In this document: positions 32,189 to 41,526 of the stretch, one piece after another
Layout of the letters: every line of letters starts with the position of its first letter
Numbering within the stretch: the stretch's first letter is position 1
Assembly (NCBI RefSeq): GCF_001953875.1
Contig: NZ_MQUR01000001.1
Location: 39-64,038, forward strand
Length of the DNA: 64,000 nt
Direction: 5' to 3'
From: Streptomyces amritsarensis
Lineage (GTDB): Bacteria > Actinomycetota > Actinomycetes > Streptomycetales > Streptomycetaceae
The notes under the pieces: generated by a model
What the model was told of the DNA's origin: nothing
Databases searched by the model: none
The model's input: the letters and a program-made list of their open reading frames with translations, nothing else
Translations under genes and position numbers: made by a program

Positions 32189-33172
32189 TCACTCAGGGTT
32201 GTCGGCGAGCGACCTCGCCGCTCTGACGCAATGCGCCTGCACCGCGCGGGCGTAGGCGGGCGAGGCACCCGCGAGACCGCACGACGGGGTGACCACGACG
32301 GACTCCGCGAGAGTCCCCGGGGCCAGCCCCAGCCTGCGCCAGAGCTTCCTGACACCCATGACGCTACCGCCCGGGTCCGACAACGGGCCGTCGGTGCCCG
32401 CCACCACTCCGGCGAACAGCTTCGTGCCGCCTTCGACGGCCTCCCCGATGGCGTCGTCCTCGCGCTCCGTGAGCAGGGAGAAATCGAACGAGACGCCCGT
32501 GGCGCCGGCCCGCCGCAGCAGGCCGAAGGGGACCTCGGGCGCGCAGGAGTGGACGACCACGTCGCCGTCGTGGACGGCGAACAGGTCGCGCAGCGCGCCC
32601 TCGACGACCTGCCGGTCGACGGCGCGGTAGGTGCGGTATCCGCTCGCGGAGCGGACCCGGCCGAGCAGCACGGCCGTCAGGGACGGCTCGTCGAGCTGGA
32701 GCACGACGTCGGCGCCGGGGATCCGCTTGCGGACGTCGGCCAGGTGCTCGCGCAGGCCCTCGGCGAGTGATCCGGCCAGGTCCCGGCAGGCGCCGGCGTC
32801 CTGCAGCATCGCCTCGCCGCCGTGCAGCTCCAGGGCGGCGGCCAGCGTCCACGGCCCGACCGCCTGGATCTTGAGCTTGCCGGTGTAGCCCTGGGTGAAC
32901 TCCTCCAGGGCGTCGAGGTCTTCGCCCAGCCAGGACCGCGCCCGGCGTGTGTCGCGCCCGGGCCGGTCGCTGATCCGCCAGCCGCTGGGCTCCACGTGCG
33001 CGTACATGTCGACGAGCAGCCCGGTGGTGCGGCCGATCATGTCGGCGCCGGGGCCGCGGGCCGGCAGTTCGGGCAGGTACGGGAAGTCCTCGAAGGAGCC
33101 GGTCGCGGTCCTGGCGGCCTCGCGGGCGTCGCCGCCGGGCAGCGAGCCGACACCGGTCGCGCCTGCGCTCAT
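32189..33172 (-). CDS. Methionine synthase II (cobalamin-independent) family protein
   Basis: Single-domain relative of MetE with the C-terminal catalytic barrel only, 327 residues against about 750 for full MetE. The zinc site is visible: VVVHSCAPEV gives His-x-Cys and VTPSCGLAGA gives the later Cys, with QLDEPSL as an inner barrel motif. Such core-MetE proteins may transfer a methyl group from a corrinoid protein or another donor rather than from methyltetrahydrofolate-polyglutamate; which one cannot be seen. The ATG overlaps the stop of the upstream SDR gene as ATGA, so the two are coupled, and ligA follows. Confidence 0.87.
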   Translation of the reverse strand: MSAGATGVGSLPGGDAREAARTATGSFEDFPYLPELPARGPGADMIGRTTGLLVDMYAHVEPSGWRISDRPGRDTRRARSWLGEDLDALEEFTQGYTGKLKIQAVGPWTLAAALELHGGEAMLQDAGACRDLAGSLAEGLREHLADVRKRIPGADVVLQLDEPSLTAVLLGRVRSASGYRTYRAVDRQVVEGALRDLFAVHDGDVVVHSCAPEVPFGLLRRAGATGVSFDFSLLTEREDDAIGEAVEGGTKLFAGVVAGTDGPLSDPGGSVMGVRKLWRRLGLAPGTLAESVVVTPSCGLAGASPAYARAVQAHCVRAARSLADNPE

Positions 33173-33858
33173 CGGCCCGGCCTGACGGTCAGGTCGTTGA
33201 CCTCGGCGTCGCGGGGCAGGTCGACGGCCATGAGGATGGTGGTCGCCACCGACTCGGGGTCGATCCAGTCGTTGGGGTCGTACTCCTTGCCCTCCTGGGA
33301 GTGCACCTTGGCCTGCATGGGGCTGGCGGTGCGGCCCGGGTAGACGGAGGTGACGCGGACGCCGTTGGCCCGCTCCTCGGCGCGCAGCGAGTCGGCGAGG
33401 GCCTTCAGGCCGTGCTTGGAGGCGGCGTACGCGCTCCAGTCGGCGTGGGCGTTGAGGCCGGCGCCGGAGTTGACGAAGACGACGGTGGCCTTGGAGGCGC
33501 GCAGGGTGGGCAGCAGCAGGCGGGTCACCTCGGCGGGGGCGATGAGGTTCACGTTGAGCTGCTGGTGCCAGGTCTTGGGCCGCAGGTCGCCCACCGGTCC
33601 GAGGTCGACGATCCCGGCGATGTGCAGGAGCGAGTCGATGCGCTCGGGGACCGCCTGCTTGGAGAAGGCCCAGGAGAGCCGGTCGGGGTCGGCGAGGTCG
33701 CCCACGAGGGCCCGGGAGCCGGGGTAGCGCTCGACGAGCTGCTTGCCGCGGGCGGCGTCGCGGGCCAGGAGGACGAGGTCGTCGCCGCGGGCGTGCAGGC
33801 GGGTCGCGACGGCGGCGCCGATGCCGGAACCGGCACCGGTGATCAGGTGAGTAGCCAT
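33169..33858 (-). CDS. Short-chain dehydrogenase/reductase
   Basis: NAD(P)-dependent oxidoreductase of the classical SDR family, 229 residues. Cofactor motif TGAGSGIGAA near the N-terminus, HIAGIVDLG (NNAG-like), catalytic Ser in VFVNSGAGLN and Tyr/Lys in YAASKHG. Start ATG 33858 (an in-frame ATG three codons earlier is possible). First gene of a probable SDR - MetE-like - ligA transcript, with ATGA overlap to the next gene. Substrate unknown. Confidence 0.88.
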   Translation of the reverse strand: MATHLITGAGSGIGAAVATRLHARGDDLVLLARDAARGKQLVERYPGSRALVGDLADPDRLSWAFSKQAVPERIDSLLHIAGIVDLGPVGDLRPKTWHQQLNVNLIAPAEVTRLLLPTLRASKATVVFVNSGAGLNAHADWSAYAASKHGLKALADSLRAEERANGVRVTSVYPGRTASPMQAKVHSQEGKEYDPNDWIDPESVATTILMAVDLPRDAEVNDLTVRPGR

Positions 33859-34003
33859 GGAGCCCATGCTCGCAGGTCCGGCGCGGCGGGGAGGGGGAAG
33901 CCCCGGCGCCGCCGGTGGCCGGGGCCGGGCCGCGCGGTGACGGCGGGCGGGAAGCCGGTGGGGACGACGACCCCGCGGGAGCGATCGGCCCCGAAGGCCG
34001 GGG

Positions 34004-34957
34004 TCAGGTGCCGGCGGCCGCCGCGCAGGCCCGCTCCACGGCGGCGCGGGCCGCGGCCGCCTGCTCCGCCGTGACGGCGGGGGCGAAGCCCCGGCCGATC
34101 CTGGCGTGCGGGAGCGCGGCGACGAGCCGTTCCCGCACGTCGCCCCGCGGCCCGGCCCACCGCTGCAGCGCCTGCGCCCGTACGTCGGCGGGCGCGGCGG
34201 CACGGTCCGGCGCGGGCGGGGCGAACCGGCCGCCGGAGGCCCGTTCGTGCTCGTCCCAGCGGTCGGCCCAGAACTCCACGGTCCAGCCGGGCCAGCGCGC
34301 GGCCATGCGTCCGGCGTGGGGCACGATGCCGGTCAGCCACCACCCGACCCTGCGGGCCGCAGGGTCGAGGTGGATGCCGGCCTCGGCACGCCCCGCGTAC
34401 CCGGTGTGGACGGGGGCGTCCGCGAGTCGTTCGAGGAGCGCCGGGCCTTCGGCCACGGGGTGGTCGGCGATGTGGGCGAGGACGTGGCAGCGGCCGGATC
34501 CGACCGTGACGACGGCGGCCATCGGGTCGGGGTCGGCCAGTTCCACCTCGTCGGCCGCCAGGGCCGGGCCGGGGTGCACGGTGGCGGGTACGTGCCCCGG
34601 GTCCAGGCCGAGGTGGGTGCGCAGGCCGCTCTGGCCGTCGTACGTCCAGCGGACCTCCCATCCGGGCCAGGCGGGGCCGAGCGTGCGCAACCAGGCGGCG
34701 CGGGTGCGCATCGCCACCGACGGGCCTTCCTGGGCGAAGACCAGGAGCAGCTTGCGGGCGGGATCGATCAGGGCGCCCGCTTCGCACATGTCGTCGTCGT
34801 ACCAGGGGCCTTCCGCGAGCCGGTGGCCGAGTACGAAGGGCAGGACCGCCTCCGGGCCGCCGAGCAGGTCGAGATCGAGGCCGACGGCTCCGAAGGAGGA
34901 GGACCGGCGCTCGTACCCCTCCGGGCCCGCGATCACGAAGGTGGCCGGGTTGCCCAT
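34004..34957 (-). CDS. Conserved protein with an internal duplication
   Basis: Not recognised. 317 residues, no signal peptide or membrane helix. Two halves resemble each other: residues 41-110 (VLGHRLAEGP, AGALIDPARKLLLVF, WPGWEVRWTYD) and 158-232 (VLAHIADHPVAEGP, AGIHLDPAARRVGWW, WPGWTVEFWAD), suggesting a tandem repeat of one fold of about 100 residues. The C-terminus is Ala-rich. Start ATG 34957 overlaps the stop of the DUF1330 gene as TGATG, so translation is coupled. Confidence 0.78.
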   Translation of the reverse strand: MGNPATFVIAGPEGYERRSSSFGAVGLDLDLLGGPEAVLPFVLGHRLAEGPWYDDDMCEAGALIDPARKLLLVFAQEGPSVAMRTRAAWLRTLGPAWPGWEVRWTYDGQSGLRTHLGLDPGHVPATVHPGPALAADEVELADPDPMAAVVTVGSGRCHVLAHIADHPVAEGPALLERLADAPVHTGYAGRAEAGIHLDPAARRVGWWLTGIVPHAGRMAARWPGWTVEFWADRWDEHERASGGRFAPPAPDRAAAPADVRAQALQRWAGPRGDVRERLVAALPHARIGRGFAPAVTAEQAAAARAAVERACAAAAGT

Positions 34958-35301
34958 CAGAGGCCGGCTTCGGCCCGCAGGCGGGCGGCCGTCTTCGAGG
35001 CGTCGTAGTCGGCCGGGACGCCCTCGACCAGGACGGCCTCGCCCGCGATGTGGTGCGTGCGGAGCGGGAGGATGGCCTGGTAGGCGTCGGAGGCGTACCA
35101 GGCGCGGGCCTGCTCGATGTCGGGGAAGCCGATGACGACGACCGTGCCGGGGAAGGGGCCCTCCAGGACCTCGACCTGCCTGCCGTGCACGAGGAAGCGG
35201 CCGCCGAAGGGGTCCATCGTGGACTGGATGGCCTCGATGTAGGTGAGGATGTCCTCGTTCATCGTCTCGGGGCGGAGGTGGGCGATGGCGTACGCGGTCA
35301 T
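34957..35301 (-). CDS. DUF1330 family protein
   Basis: Small ferredoxin-like-fold (dimeric alpha-beta barrel) protein, 114 residues, with the family pattern YAIAHLRPE, FGGRFLVHGRQVEVLEG, VVVIGFPDIEQARAWYASDAYQ and HHIAGEAVLVEG. Function in the family is unknown; relatives of this fold are often small monooxygenases or isomerases. Start ATG 35301 with GGGGAG seven bases upstream. It forms a two-gene unit with the downstream duplicated-domain protein. Confidence 0.9.
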   Translation of the reverse strand: MTAYAIAHLRPETMNEDILTYIEAIQSTMDPFGGRFLVHGRQVEVLEGPFPGTVVVIGFPDIEQARAWYASDAYQAILPLRTHHIAGEAVLVEGVPADYDASKTAARLRAEAGL

Positions 35302-35395
35302 GGTCTGCTCCCCTGTCGGTTCCGACCGGGCCGTAGGTGCGGGCCGTTGATCCGATCCTGTCAGCGTGCGCCCGCGGTGGCGATTACCTCGGAGG

Positions 35396-36433
35396 TCATG
35401 CCGGGGCGGCGGGCCGGAAGGTGCGGCGGTAGGCGATCGGGGAGACGCCGAGGGACGCGCGCATGTGCTGGCGCAGTGAGCCCGCGGAGCCGAAGCCGGA
35501 CCGGTGGGCGACGAGGTCGACGGGGAGGTCGCTGGATTCGAGCAGGTGCCGGGCCGTCTCCAGGCGTTGGGCGGTGAGCCACTGCACGGGGGTCATGCCG
35601 ACCTCGTCGCGGAAGCGCCGTGTGAAGGTGCGCAGGCTCATCCGGGCGTGGGCGGCGAGTTCGGCGAGGCTGACCGGTTCGGCGAGGCGTTCCAGGGCCC
35701 AGGCTCGGGTGGCGGTGGTGGTGGCGACGGTGGGCTCGGGGACGGGCCGGTCGATGAACTGGGCCTGCCCGCCGTCGCGCCAGGGCGGGACGACGCACAT
35801 ACGGGCGGCCCGGTTGGTGACGGCGACGCCGTGGTCGCGGCGGATCAGGTGCAGGCACAGGTCGACTCCGGCGGAGACCCCGGCCGAGGTCAGGACGTCG
35901 CCGTCGTCGACGAACAGGACGTCCTCGTCGATGCGGACCCGCGGGTAGGCGCGTCGGAACTCGTCGGCGAGGTTCCAGTGCGTGGTCGCGGGGCGGTCGT
36001 CGAGGAGTCCGGCGGCGGCGAGCACGTAGGAGCCGGAGCAGATGGACACCAGGCGGGTGCCGGGGCGGATGCCGGCGATGGCCTCGGCGACGGCGGGCGG
36101 CAGCGGCCCGCCGCGGGCCAGCTCGGGCATGGCGTGGGTGGGCGGGACGATCACGGTGTCGGCGGCGGCGAGGGCTTCCGGGCCGGCGGCGGGCTGGAGG
36201 GAGAATCCGCAGTCGCTGGGCACGGGGGCACCGTCGGCGGTGCAGACGACGACCTCGTACAGGGCGTCGCCGTCATCGTCGACGGCGCTGCCGAAGACGC
36301 GGGAGGGGATGCCCAGCTCGAACGGCGGGAAGCCGGGCAGGGCCAGTACCGCGACCAGGTGCCGGCCGTCCGTGCCGTTCCCGCGGCGGTTCGTGTCCGC
36401 GGCCTGCTCGTGGTCCTCGCGCATCGCACCCAT
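35396..36433 (-). CDS. GlxA/AdpA-type transcriptional regulator (DJ-1/PfpI + AraC HTH)
   Basis: Regulator of 345 residues with an N-terminal DJ-1/PfpI-like domain (VAVLALPGFPPFELGIPSRVFG, then SICSGSYVLAAAGLL, where the nucleophile-elbow Cys is present) and a C-terminal AraC-type pair of helix-turn-helices (SLAELAAHARMSLRTFTRRF and VDLVAHRSGFGSAGSLRQHM). Same architecture as AdpA, but length and sequence do not mark it as AdpA itself. Start ATG 36433 with AGGAT seven bases upstream. It is divergent from a quinone-oxidoreductase-like gene, the probable target, and the gap holds a TGGCC inverted repeat. Confidence 0.9.
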   Translation of the reverse strand: MGAMREDHEQAADTNRRGNGTDGRHLVAVLALPGFPPFELGIPSRVFGSAVDDDGDALYEVVVCTADGAPVPSDCGFSLQPAAGPEALAAADTVIVPPTHAMPELARGGPLPPAVAEAIAGIRPGTRLVSICSGSYVLAAAGLLDDRPATTHWNLADEFRRAYPRVRIDEDVLFVDDGDVLTSAGVSAGVDLCLHLIRRDHGVAVTNRAARMCVVPPWRDGGQAQFIDRPVPEPTVATTTATRAWALERLAEPVSLAELAAHARMSLRTFTRRFRDEVGMTPVQWLTAQRLETARHLLESSDLPVDLVAHRSGFGSAGSLRQHMRASLGVSPIAYRRTFRPAAPA

Positions 36434-36453
36434 GGCCAGATCCTGTCACAGGG

Positions 36454-36467
36454 TGGCCAAACGGCCA
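36454..36467. promoter_or_regulatory. TGGCC inverted repeat between regulator and oxidoreductase
   Basis: TGGCC-AAAC-GGCCA, a perfect 5-bp inverted repeat 21 bp before the regulator gene. AdpA-type regulators bind sites beginning TGGC, so it is a plausible autoregulatory operator. Confidence 0.4.
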
Positions 36468-36560
36468 ACACCACGAGGGGGCGCGGTGCCCGAGTCTGGG
36501 ACACGTCGCCGGGAGACAGCCCGGTATCGGACGCAAACGAACGGAATGAGGCGGACTGAG

Positions 36561-37484
36561 ATGCGCGCGATCGTCGTCAACGAGTGGGGCGGCCCGGAGA
36601 ACCTGGTCGAGCGGGAGATCGAGCGGCCGGAGCCGGGGCTAGGCGAGGTCCTCGTCCGGGTCCACGCGGCGGGCGTCAACCCGGTCGACTGGAAGACCCG
36701 CGCCAGCGGCGCCCTGATCGCCTGGGGCGAGACCCCGATCCTGGGCTGGGACGTCTCCGGCACCGTCGAGGCGGTCGGGCCCGGCGTGACCCTCTACGCC
36801 CCCGGCGACGAGGTGTACGGCATGCCGCACTTCCCGCGGCAGGCGGGCGGCTACGCGGAGTACGTGGCGGCCCCGGCGCGGCACTTCGCCCGCAAGCCCG
36901 CCTCCCTCGACCACGTGCAGGCGGCGGCGCTGCCGCTGGCGGCGCTCACCGCCTGGCAGGCGCTGGTGGACACGGCCGGGGTCACGGCCGGGCAGCGGGT
37001 GCTCGTGCATGCTGCGGCCGGCGGCGTCGGCCACCTGGCGGTGCAGATCGCCAAGGCGCGCGGGGCGTACGTGATCGGCACCGCCAGCGCCGCCAAGCAC
37101 GACGTGCTGCGCGGGCTGGGCGCCGACGAGCTGATCGACTACCGCTCGGTGGACTTCGCCGAGGCGGTCTCGGACGTCGACGTCGTGCTGGACGCGCTGG
37201 GCGGGGACACCGCCAAGCGCAGCCTGAAGGTGCTCAGGTCCGGCGGCCACCTGGTGTCCTTGCCCGGCCCGGACTCCGTCCCGGCGGATGCCGACGGGGT
37301 GAACGCGGCCTGGGTGCTGGTCGACCCGGACCTCAAGGGGCTGGAGGCGATCGCGGACCTCGCGGACAAGGGCCTGCTGAAGCCGCTGGTCGAGACGGTG
37401 CTGCCGCTGGCGGACGCCGCGCGGGCCCATGAGATCGGCGAGCAGGGCCGGACCACCGGCAAGATCGTCCTGACGGTGGTCTGA
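36561..37484 (+). CDS. NADP-dependent quinone oxidoreductase-like protein (MDR family)
   Basis: Zinc-free medium-chain reductase, 307 residues. GroES-like N-terminal half (VRVHAAGVNPVDWKTR, GWDVSGTVEAVGPGV, YAPGDEVYGM) and Rossmann half with the NADPH motif HAAAGGVGHLAVQIAKARGA. No zinc ligands, so it belongs to the quinone oxidoreductase group that reduces quinones or enones. Start ATG 36561; an in-frame ATG five codons earlier is possible. Divergent from the GlxA-type regulator and 9 bp tail-to-tail from mnmA. Confidence 0.9.
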   Translation: MRAIVVNEWGGPENLVEREIERPEPGLGEVLVRVHAAGVNPVDWKTRASGALIAWGETPILGWDVSGTVEAVGPGVTLYAPGDEVYGMPHFPRQAGGYAEYVAAPARHFARKPASLDHVQAAALPLAALTAWQALVDTAGVTAGQRVLVHAAAGGVGHLAVQIAKARGAYVIGTASAAKHDVLRGLGADELIDYRSVDFAEAVSDVDVVLDALGGDTAKRSLKVLRSGGHLVSLPGPDSVPADADGVNAAWVLVDPDLKGLEAIADLADKGLLKPLVETVLPLADAARAHEIGEQGRTTGKIVLTVV

Positions 37485-37493
37485 CCGGGCCGA

Positions 37494-38624
37494 TCAGACG
37501 GCGGCGGCGGCCCGCGTCGTCGTCGCGATGGTGGCCGAGCCGACCACGCGGGTGCCGTCGTAGAGCACGATCGCCTGGCCGGGGGCCACGCCGCGGACGG
37601 GCTCGGTGAAGGAGACGCGCAGCTCGCCGTCCACGACCTCGGCGAAGACCTCGGTCTCGCCGCCGTGGGCGCGCAGCTGGGCGGTGTAGGTGCCCGGGGC
37701 GGCCGCCTCGGCTCCGCACCAGCGGGGACGGATCGCGGTGAGGGCGCTGACGTCGAGGGCCTCGGCGGGGCCGACGGTGACGGTGTTGTTCACCGGGGAG
37801 ATGTCGAGGACGTAGCGCGGCTTGCCGTCGGGGGCCGGGTGGCCGATCCGCAGGCCCTTGCGCTGGCCGATGGTGAAGCCGAAGGCGCCGTCGTGGGTGC
37901 CGATCTTCTCGCCGGACTCGTCGACGATGTCGCCCTCGGCCTTGCCGAGGCGGTGCGCGAGGAAGCCCTGGGTGTCGCCGTCGGCGATGAAGCAGATGTC
38001 GTGGCTGTCGGGCTTCTTCGCGACGGCCAGGCCGCGGGCCTCGGCCTCGGCGCGGATCTCTTCCTTGGTGGTGAGGGTGTCGCCGAGCGGGAAGAGCGCG
38101 TGGGCGAGCTGCTTCTCGTCGAGGACGCCGAGGACGTAGGACTGGTCCTTGGCCATGTCGGAGGCGCGGTGCAGCTCGCGGGAGCCGTCCTCCTTGAGCA
38201 CGACGGTGGCGTAGTGGCCGGTGCAGACGGCGTCGAAGCCGAGGGCGAGGGCCTTGTCGAGCAGCGCCGCGAACTTGATCTTCTCGTTGCAGCGCAGGCA
38301 GGGGTTCGGGGTGCGCCCGGCCTCGTACTCGGAGATGAAGTCCTCGACGACGTCCTCGCGGAAGCGCTCGGCGAGGTCCCAGACGTAGAAGGGGATGCCG
38401 ATGACGTCGGCGGCGCGGCGGGCGTCGCGGGAGTCCTCGATGGTGCAGCAGCCGCGGGCGCCGGTCCGGAAGGACTGCGGGTTCGCGGAGAGCGCGAGGT
38501 GGACGCCGGTCACGTCGTGCCCGGCTTCGACGGCGCGGGCGGCGGCGACGGCGGAGTCCACTCCGCCGGACATGGCGGCCAGGACGCGAAGGGGGCGGTC
38601 GGTGCGCGGCAGGTTCTCAGTCAT
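37494..38624 (-). CDS. mnmA: tRNA-specific 2-thiouridylase MnmA
   Basis: Puts sulfur on uridine 34 of tRNA Lys, Glu and Gln. The 376-residue protein has the ATP PP-loop MSGGVDSAV (residues 18-26), the catalytic Cys109 in [12 protein letters not shown] and the second Cys211 in DICFIADGD, which form the persulfide/disulfide pair. Length normal. Start ATG 38624. The cysteine desulfurase at 39.4-40.5 kb, on the same strand, is the likely sulfur donor, with one opposite-strand gene in between. Confidence 0.97.
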   Translation of the reverse strand: MTENLPRTDRPLRVLAAMSGGVDSAVAAARAVEAGHDVTGVHLALSANPQSFRTGARGCCTIEDSRDARRAADVIGIPFYVWDLAERFREDVVEDFISEYEAGRTPNPCLRCNEKIKFAALLDKALALGFDAVCTGHYATVVLKEDGSRELHRASDMAKDQSYVLGVLDEKQLAHALFPLGDTLTTKEEIRAEAEARGLAVAKKPDSHDICFIADGDTQGFLAHRLGKAEGDIVDESGEKIGTHDGAFGFTIGQRKGLRIGHPAPDGKPRYVLDISPVNNTVTVGPAEALDVSALTAIRPRWCGAEAAAPGTYTAQLRAHGGETEVFAEVVDGELRVSFTEPVRGVAPGQAIVLYDGTRVVGSATIATTTRAAAAV

Positions 38625-38693
38625 AGCACCGTCCAGGGTACGGGGGAACCGAGCGGGGTCACAGCGCGTTAGGGGGTCAGGGGGGTGGATCAC

Positions 38694-39359
38694 ATGACCG
38701 AGCAGGGGAACACCGGGTCGAAGCCGAGGAGCCGCACGCGCCGTGCGGTGCTGTTCGGCGGCCTCGGGGTGGTCGCCGCGGCGGCGGTGGCGGGGCGGGA
38801 CGAGATCAGCCGCACGTGGTGGCTGCTGCCGGGGGTGGCCAAGCCGCGCAAGGAGGGCGAGATCGACCACGCGGGTGCGGGGTGGACCGCGGCCTCGCCG
38901 GCGAACTGGCGGATGGCGGACCGGCCCGACGACTACCGGGTGGACCGGATCGTCGTGCATGTCACACAGGGCGGCTTCAAGTCCTCGGTGGACGCCTTCA
39001 AGAACCCCTGGCACAAGGCGTCGGCGCACTACATAGTCCGCGGTGACGGGCATGTGGAGCAGATGGTGCGCGAGCTGGACGTGGCCTTCCACGCGGGCAA
39101 CCGCTCGATGAACGAGCGCAGCGTCGGCATCGAGCACGTGGGTTTCGTGGACCGGCCGAAGGACTTCACGGACGCCATGTACGCGGCGTCGGCAAGGCTG
39201 GCGGCCGACATCTGCCGCCGCTACGACTTCCCGGCGGACCGGGGGCACATCGTCGGCCACTCCGAGGTGCCGGGCGCCGATCACACGGACCCGGGCGACC
39301 ACTGGGACTGGGACCGCTACATACGCATGGTCCGGGAGGCCCTGGCCGCTTCGGCCTGA
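38694..39359 (+). CDS. N-acetylmuramoyl-L-alanine amidase (Amidase_2), Tat-type signal
   Basis: Peptidoglycan amidase that cuts the bond between MurNAc and the stem peptide. The 221-residue protein begins with a twin-arginine-like signal ([11 protein letters not shown] then a hydrophobic stretch) and has the zinc-type Amidase_2/PGRP fold: [50 protein letters not shown] and [16 protein letters not shown]. His in VVHVT, His in AFHAG and His in GADHTDPG are the expected zinc or active-site residues. ATG 38694 is chosen for the GGGGGG eight bases upstream; an in-frame GTG at 38685 is the alternative. It stands alone between mnmA and the desulfurase gene, on the opposite strand. Confidence 0.9.
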   Translation: MTEQGNTGSKPRSRTRRAVLFGGLGVVAAAAVAGRDEISRTWWLLPGVAKPRKEGEIDHAGAGWTAASPANWRMADRPDDYRVDRIVVHVTQGGFKSSVDAFKNPWHKASAHYIVRGDGHVEQMVRELDVAFHAGNRSMNERSVGIEHVGFVDRPKDFTDAMYAASARLAADICRRYDFPADRGHIVGHSEVPGADHTDPGDHWDWDRYIRMVREALAASA

Positions 39360-39372
39360 GCCTCCCGGCCGC

Positions 39373-40536
39373 TCAGCTGAGGCCGGCCGTCCGGGCCCGC
39401 TCCACCGCGGGGCCGATGGCTGCGGCCAGGGCGGCGACGTCCTCCTTGGTGGAGGTGTGGCCGAGGGAGAAGCGCAGGGTGCCGCGGGCCAGGCGCGGGT
39501 CGGTGCCGGCCGCCAGCAGGACGTGGCTGGGCTGGGCGACGCCCGCGGTGCAGGCCGAGCCGGTGGAGCACTCGATGCCCTGGGCGTCGAGCAGGAGCAG
39601 CAGGGAGTCTCCCTCGCAGCCGGGGAAGCTGAAGTGGGCGTTGGCCGGGAGCCGCTCCTCGGGGTCCCCTCCGAGGACGGCGTCGGGCACGGCGGCGAGC
39701 ACGGCGGCGATGAGTTCGTCGCGCAGGGCGCCGATCTCGGCGGCGAACTGCTCGCGGCGCTCGGCGGCGAGGACTGCGGCCACCGCGAAGGCGGCGACGG
39801 CGGGCACGTCGAGGGTGCCGGAGCGGACGTGCCGTTCCTGCCCGCCGCCGTGCAGGACGGGTACGGGGCTCTGGTCGCGGCCGAGGAGCAGCGCTCCGAT
39901 GCCGTAGGGGCCGCCGATCTTGTGGCCGCTGACGGTCATGGCGGCGAGGCCGCTGTCGGCGAAGTGGACGTCGAGCTGTCCGAAGGCCTGGACGGCGTCG
40001 GAGTGCAGGGGGATCCCGGCCTCGCGGGCGGTGGCGGCCAGTTCGCGGACCGGCATGACGGTGCCGATCTCGTTGTTCGCCCACATGACGGTGGCCAGGG
40101 CGACGTCGTCGGGGTTGCGCTCGACGGCTTCGCGGAAGGCGTCGGGGTGCACGCGTCCGTAGCGGTCCACGGGCAGGTAGTCGACCTGGGCGCCCTCGTG
40201 CTCGGCGAGCCAGTGCACGGCGTCGAGCACGGCGTGGTGCTCGACGGGGCTGGCGATGACCCGGGTCCGGGCGGGGTCGGCGTCGCGCCGGGCCCAGTAG
40301 AGGCCCTTGACGGCAAGGTTGTCGGCCTCCGTGCCGCCGGCGGTGAAGACCACCTCGCTGGGGCGGGCGCCGATCGCCTCGGCGAAGGCCTCGCGGGCCT
40401 CCTCGACGGTACGGCGGGCCCGGCGGCCGGCGGCGTGCAGGGAGGAGGCGTTCCCCGTGGCGGCGAACTGCGCGGTCATCGCCGCGGCGGCCTCCGGCAG
40501 CATGGGGGTGGTGGCGGCGTGGTCGAGGTAGGCCAT
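39373..40536 (-). CDS. Cysteine desulfurase
   Basis: PLP enzyme that moves sulfur from cysteine to acceptors, here most likely MnmA. The 387-residue class V aminotransferase-fold protein has YLDHAATTP at its start, the PLP Lys206 in SGHKIGG, and the persulfide Cys329 in STGSACTAG, within a short active-site loop typical of the group II (NifS/IscS-like) forms. Start ATG 40536; a TAGAAT -10-like box at 40546-40551 would give an almost leaderless transcript. No Fe-S scaffold genes adjoin it, which supports a tRNA-thiolation role over general Fe-S assembly. Confidence 0.93.
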   Translation of the reverse strand: MAYLDHAATTPMLPEAAAAMTAQFAATGNASSLHAAGRRARRTVEEAREAFAEAIGARPSEVVFTAGGTEADNLAVKGLYWARRDADPARTRVIASPVEHHAVLDAVHWLAEHEGAQVDYLPVDRYGRVHPDAFREAVERNPDDVALATVMWANNEIGTVMPVRELAATAREAGIPLHSDAVQAFGQLDVHFADSGLAAMTVSGHKIGGPYGIGALLLGRDQSPVPVLHGGGQERHVRSGTLDVPAVAAFAVAAVLAAERREQFAAEIGALRDELIAAVLAAVPDAVLGGDPEERLPANAHFSFPGCEGDSLLLLLDAQGIECSTGSACTAGVAQPSHVLLAAGTDPRLARGTLRFSLGHTSTKEDVAALAAAIGPAVERARTAGLS

Positions 40537-40579
40537 GATCCCCCGATTCTAGGGGCCCACCCGTGCCCTTCGGCCCAGC

Positions 40580-40639
40580 GGGACCCCGGCCGGGCCGCGG
40601 GGGGCTCGTGCCCGCCCCGCCGCCTCCCGCCGGGGTCCC
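40580..40639 (-). terminator. Long-range inverted repeat downstream of the thioesterase gene
   Basis: GGGACCCCGGC (40580-40590) and GCCGGGGTCCC (40629-40639) are perfectly complementary over 11 bp with a 38-nt GC-rich loop. It sits just after the stop of the thioesterase gene (40657), so a terminator is the simplest reading. Confidence 0.5.
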
Positions 40640-40656
40640 ACCGGGAGCGCGGGGGG

Positions 40657-41511
40657 TCAGATGCGCAGGGCGCGCGCGAGCTGGCGGGACTGTGCGACCA
40701 GGTGGTCGGTGGAGTCCCAGACCTCGGCGTCCTCCTCCAGGAAGCCGCCGGCCAGGTTGCGGGTGGTGATGGAGATCCGCAGCGGGCCCGGGGCCGGGCG
40801 GCGGCGGATGTGCGTGGTGAGCTCCACGGTCGGGGTCCAGGCCACCAGGCCGAGGTCGAAGGCGGTCGGCGGCAGCGCGTCCACCGCGAGGAGCATGGAG
40901 AGCGGGTCGGCGTCGCGGCCGTCGGCCAGCTCGAACCAGGCCCGCATCTCGCCCTTGCCGGAGGGCGCGCCGACGGCCCAGCCCGCGGTCGCCGGGTCCA
41001 GCCGGAGCCGGAGGCGGTCCACGATGGCGGAGCTGCCGGGGATCGGTGCGGGGCCCGCCTCGGGGCCGACGCAGTTCTCGTAGGAGGGCATGAGCGGGGG
41101 CTCGGCGACCGTCCGCACGTCGTCGGGGAGGGAGGCGAGGTCGCCGTAGGAGGCGAGGACGCGGATGCGCTCGACCTCGTTGCCGTGCTCGTCGTACTGC
41201 AAGAGCGAGGCCTGGCCGGTGGAGAGGGTGCGGCCGACCCGGACGACCTCGGTGCGGATCACGGCGGGTCCGGGCACGGAGGAGGTCAGGTAGTGCGCGG
41301 ACACCGTGAAGGGGTCCGGGTGCGGGAGGGTCGCCGACAGGGCCCGGCCGACCAGGGCCAGCAGGTAGCCGCCGTTGACAGCGGCGATGATCGTCCAGCC
41401 GGCGGAGAGCTCCGCGTCGTACACGCCGGGCTCACCCGCGCGTTCGGTGATGGCGGTGTCGCGGTCGAACTCGCTGTCGCCGATGGATGCCTGGGCAGCT
41501 GCATATGACAT
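40657..41511 (-). CDS. Acyl-CoA thioesterase-like double hot-dog protein
   Basis: Cytoplasmic thioesterase of the TesB-like group with two hot-dog folds, 284 residues. N-terminal fold: GWTIIAAVNGGYLLALVGRAL and SAHYLTSSVPGPAVIRTEV; C-terminal fold: GEMRAWFELADG, LVAWTPTVELTTHIRRRP and WDSTDHLVAQSRQLARAL. The AAVNGGYL pattern is typical of the family. Start ATG 41511; the longer frame to 41526 has no ribosome binding site. A perfect inverted repeat upstream suggests repression by a TetR-like or similar regulator. Probable substrates are medium- or long-chain acyl-CoAs. Confidence 0.85.
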   Translation of the reverse strand: MSYAAAQASIGDSEFDRDTAITERAGEPGVYDAELSAGWTIIAAVNGGYLLALVGRALSATLPHPDPFTVSAHYLTSSVPGPAVIRTEVVRVGRTLSTGQASLLQYDEHGNEVERIRVLASYGDLASLPDDVRTVAEPPLMPSYENCVGPEAGPAPIPGSSAIVDRLRLRLDPATAGWAVGAPSGKGEMRAWFELADGRDADPLSMLLAVDALPPTAFDLGLVAWTPTVELTTHIRRRPAPGPLRISITTRNLAGGFLEEDAEVWDSTDHLVAQSRQLARALRI

Positions 41512-41526
41512 GGAACGACGGTACAC

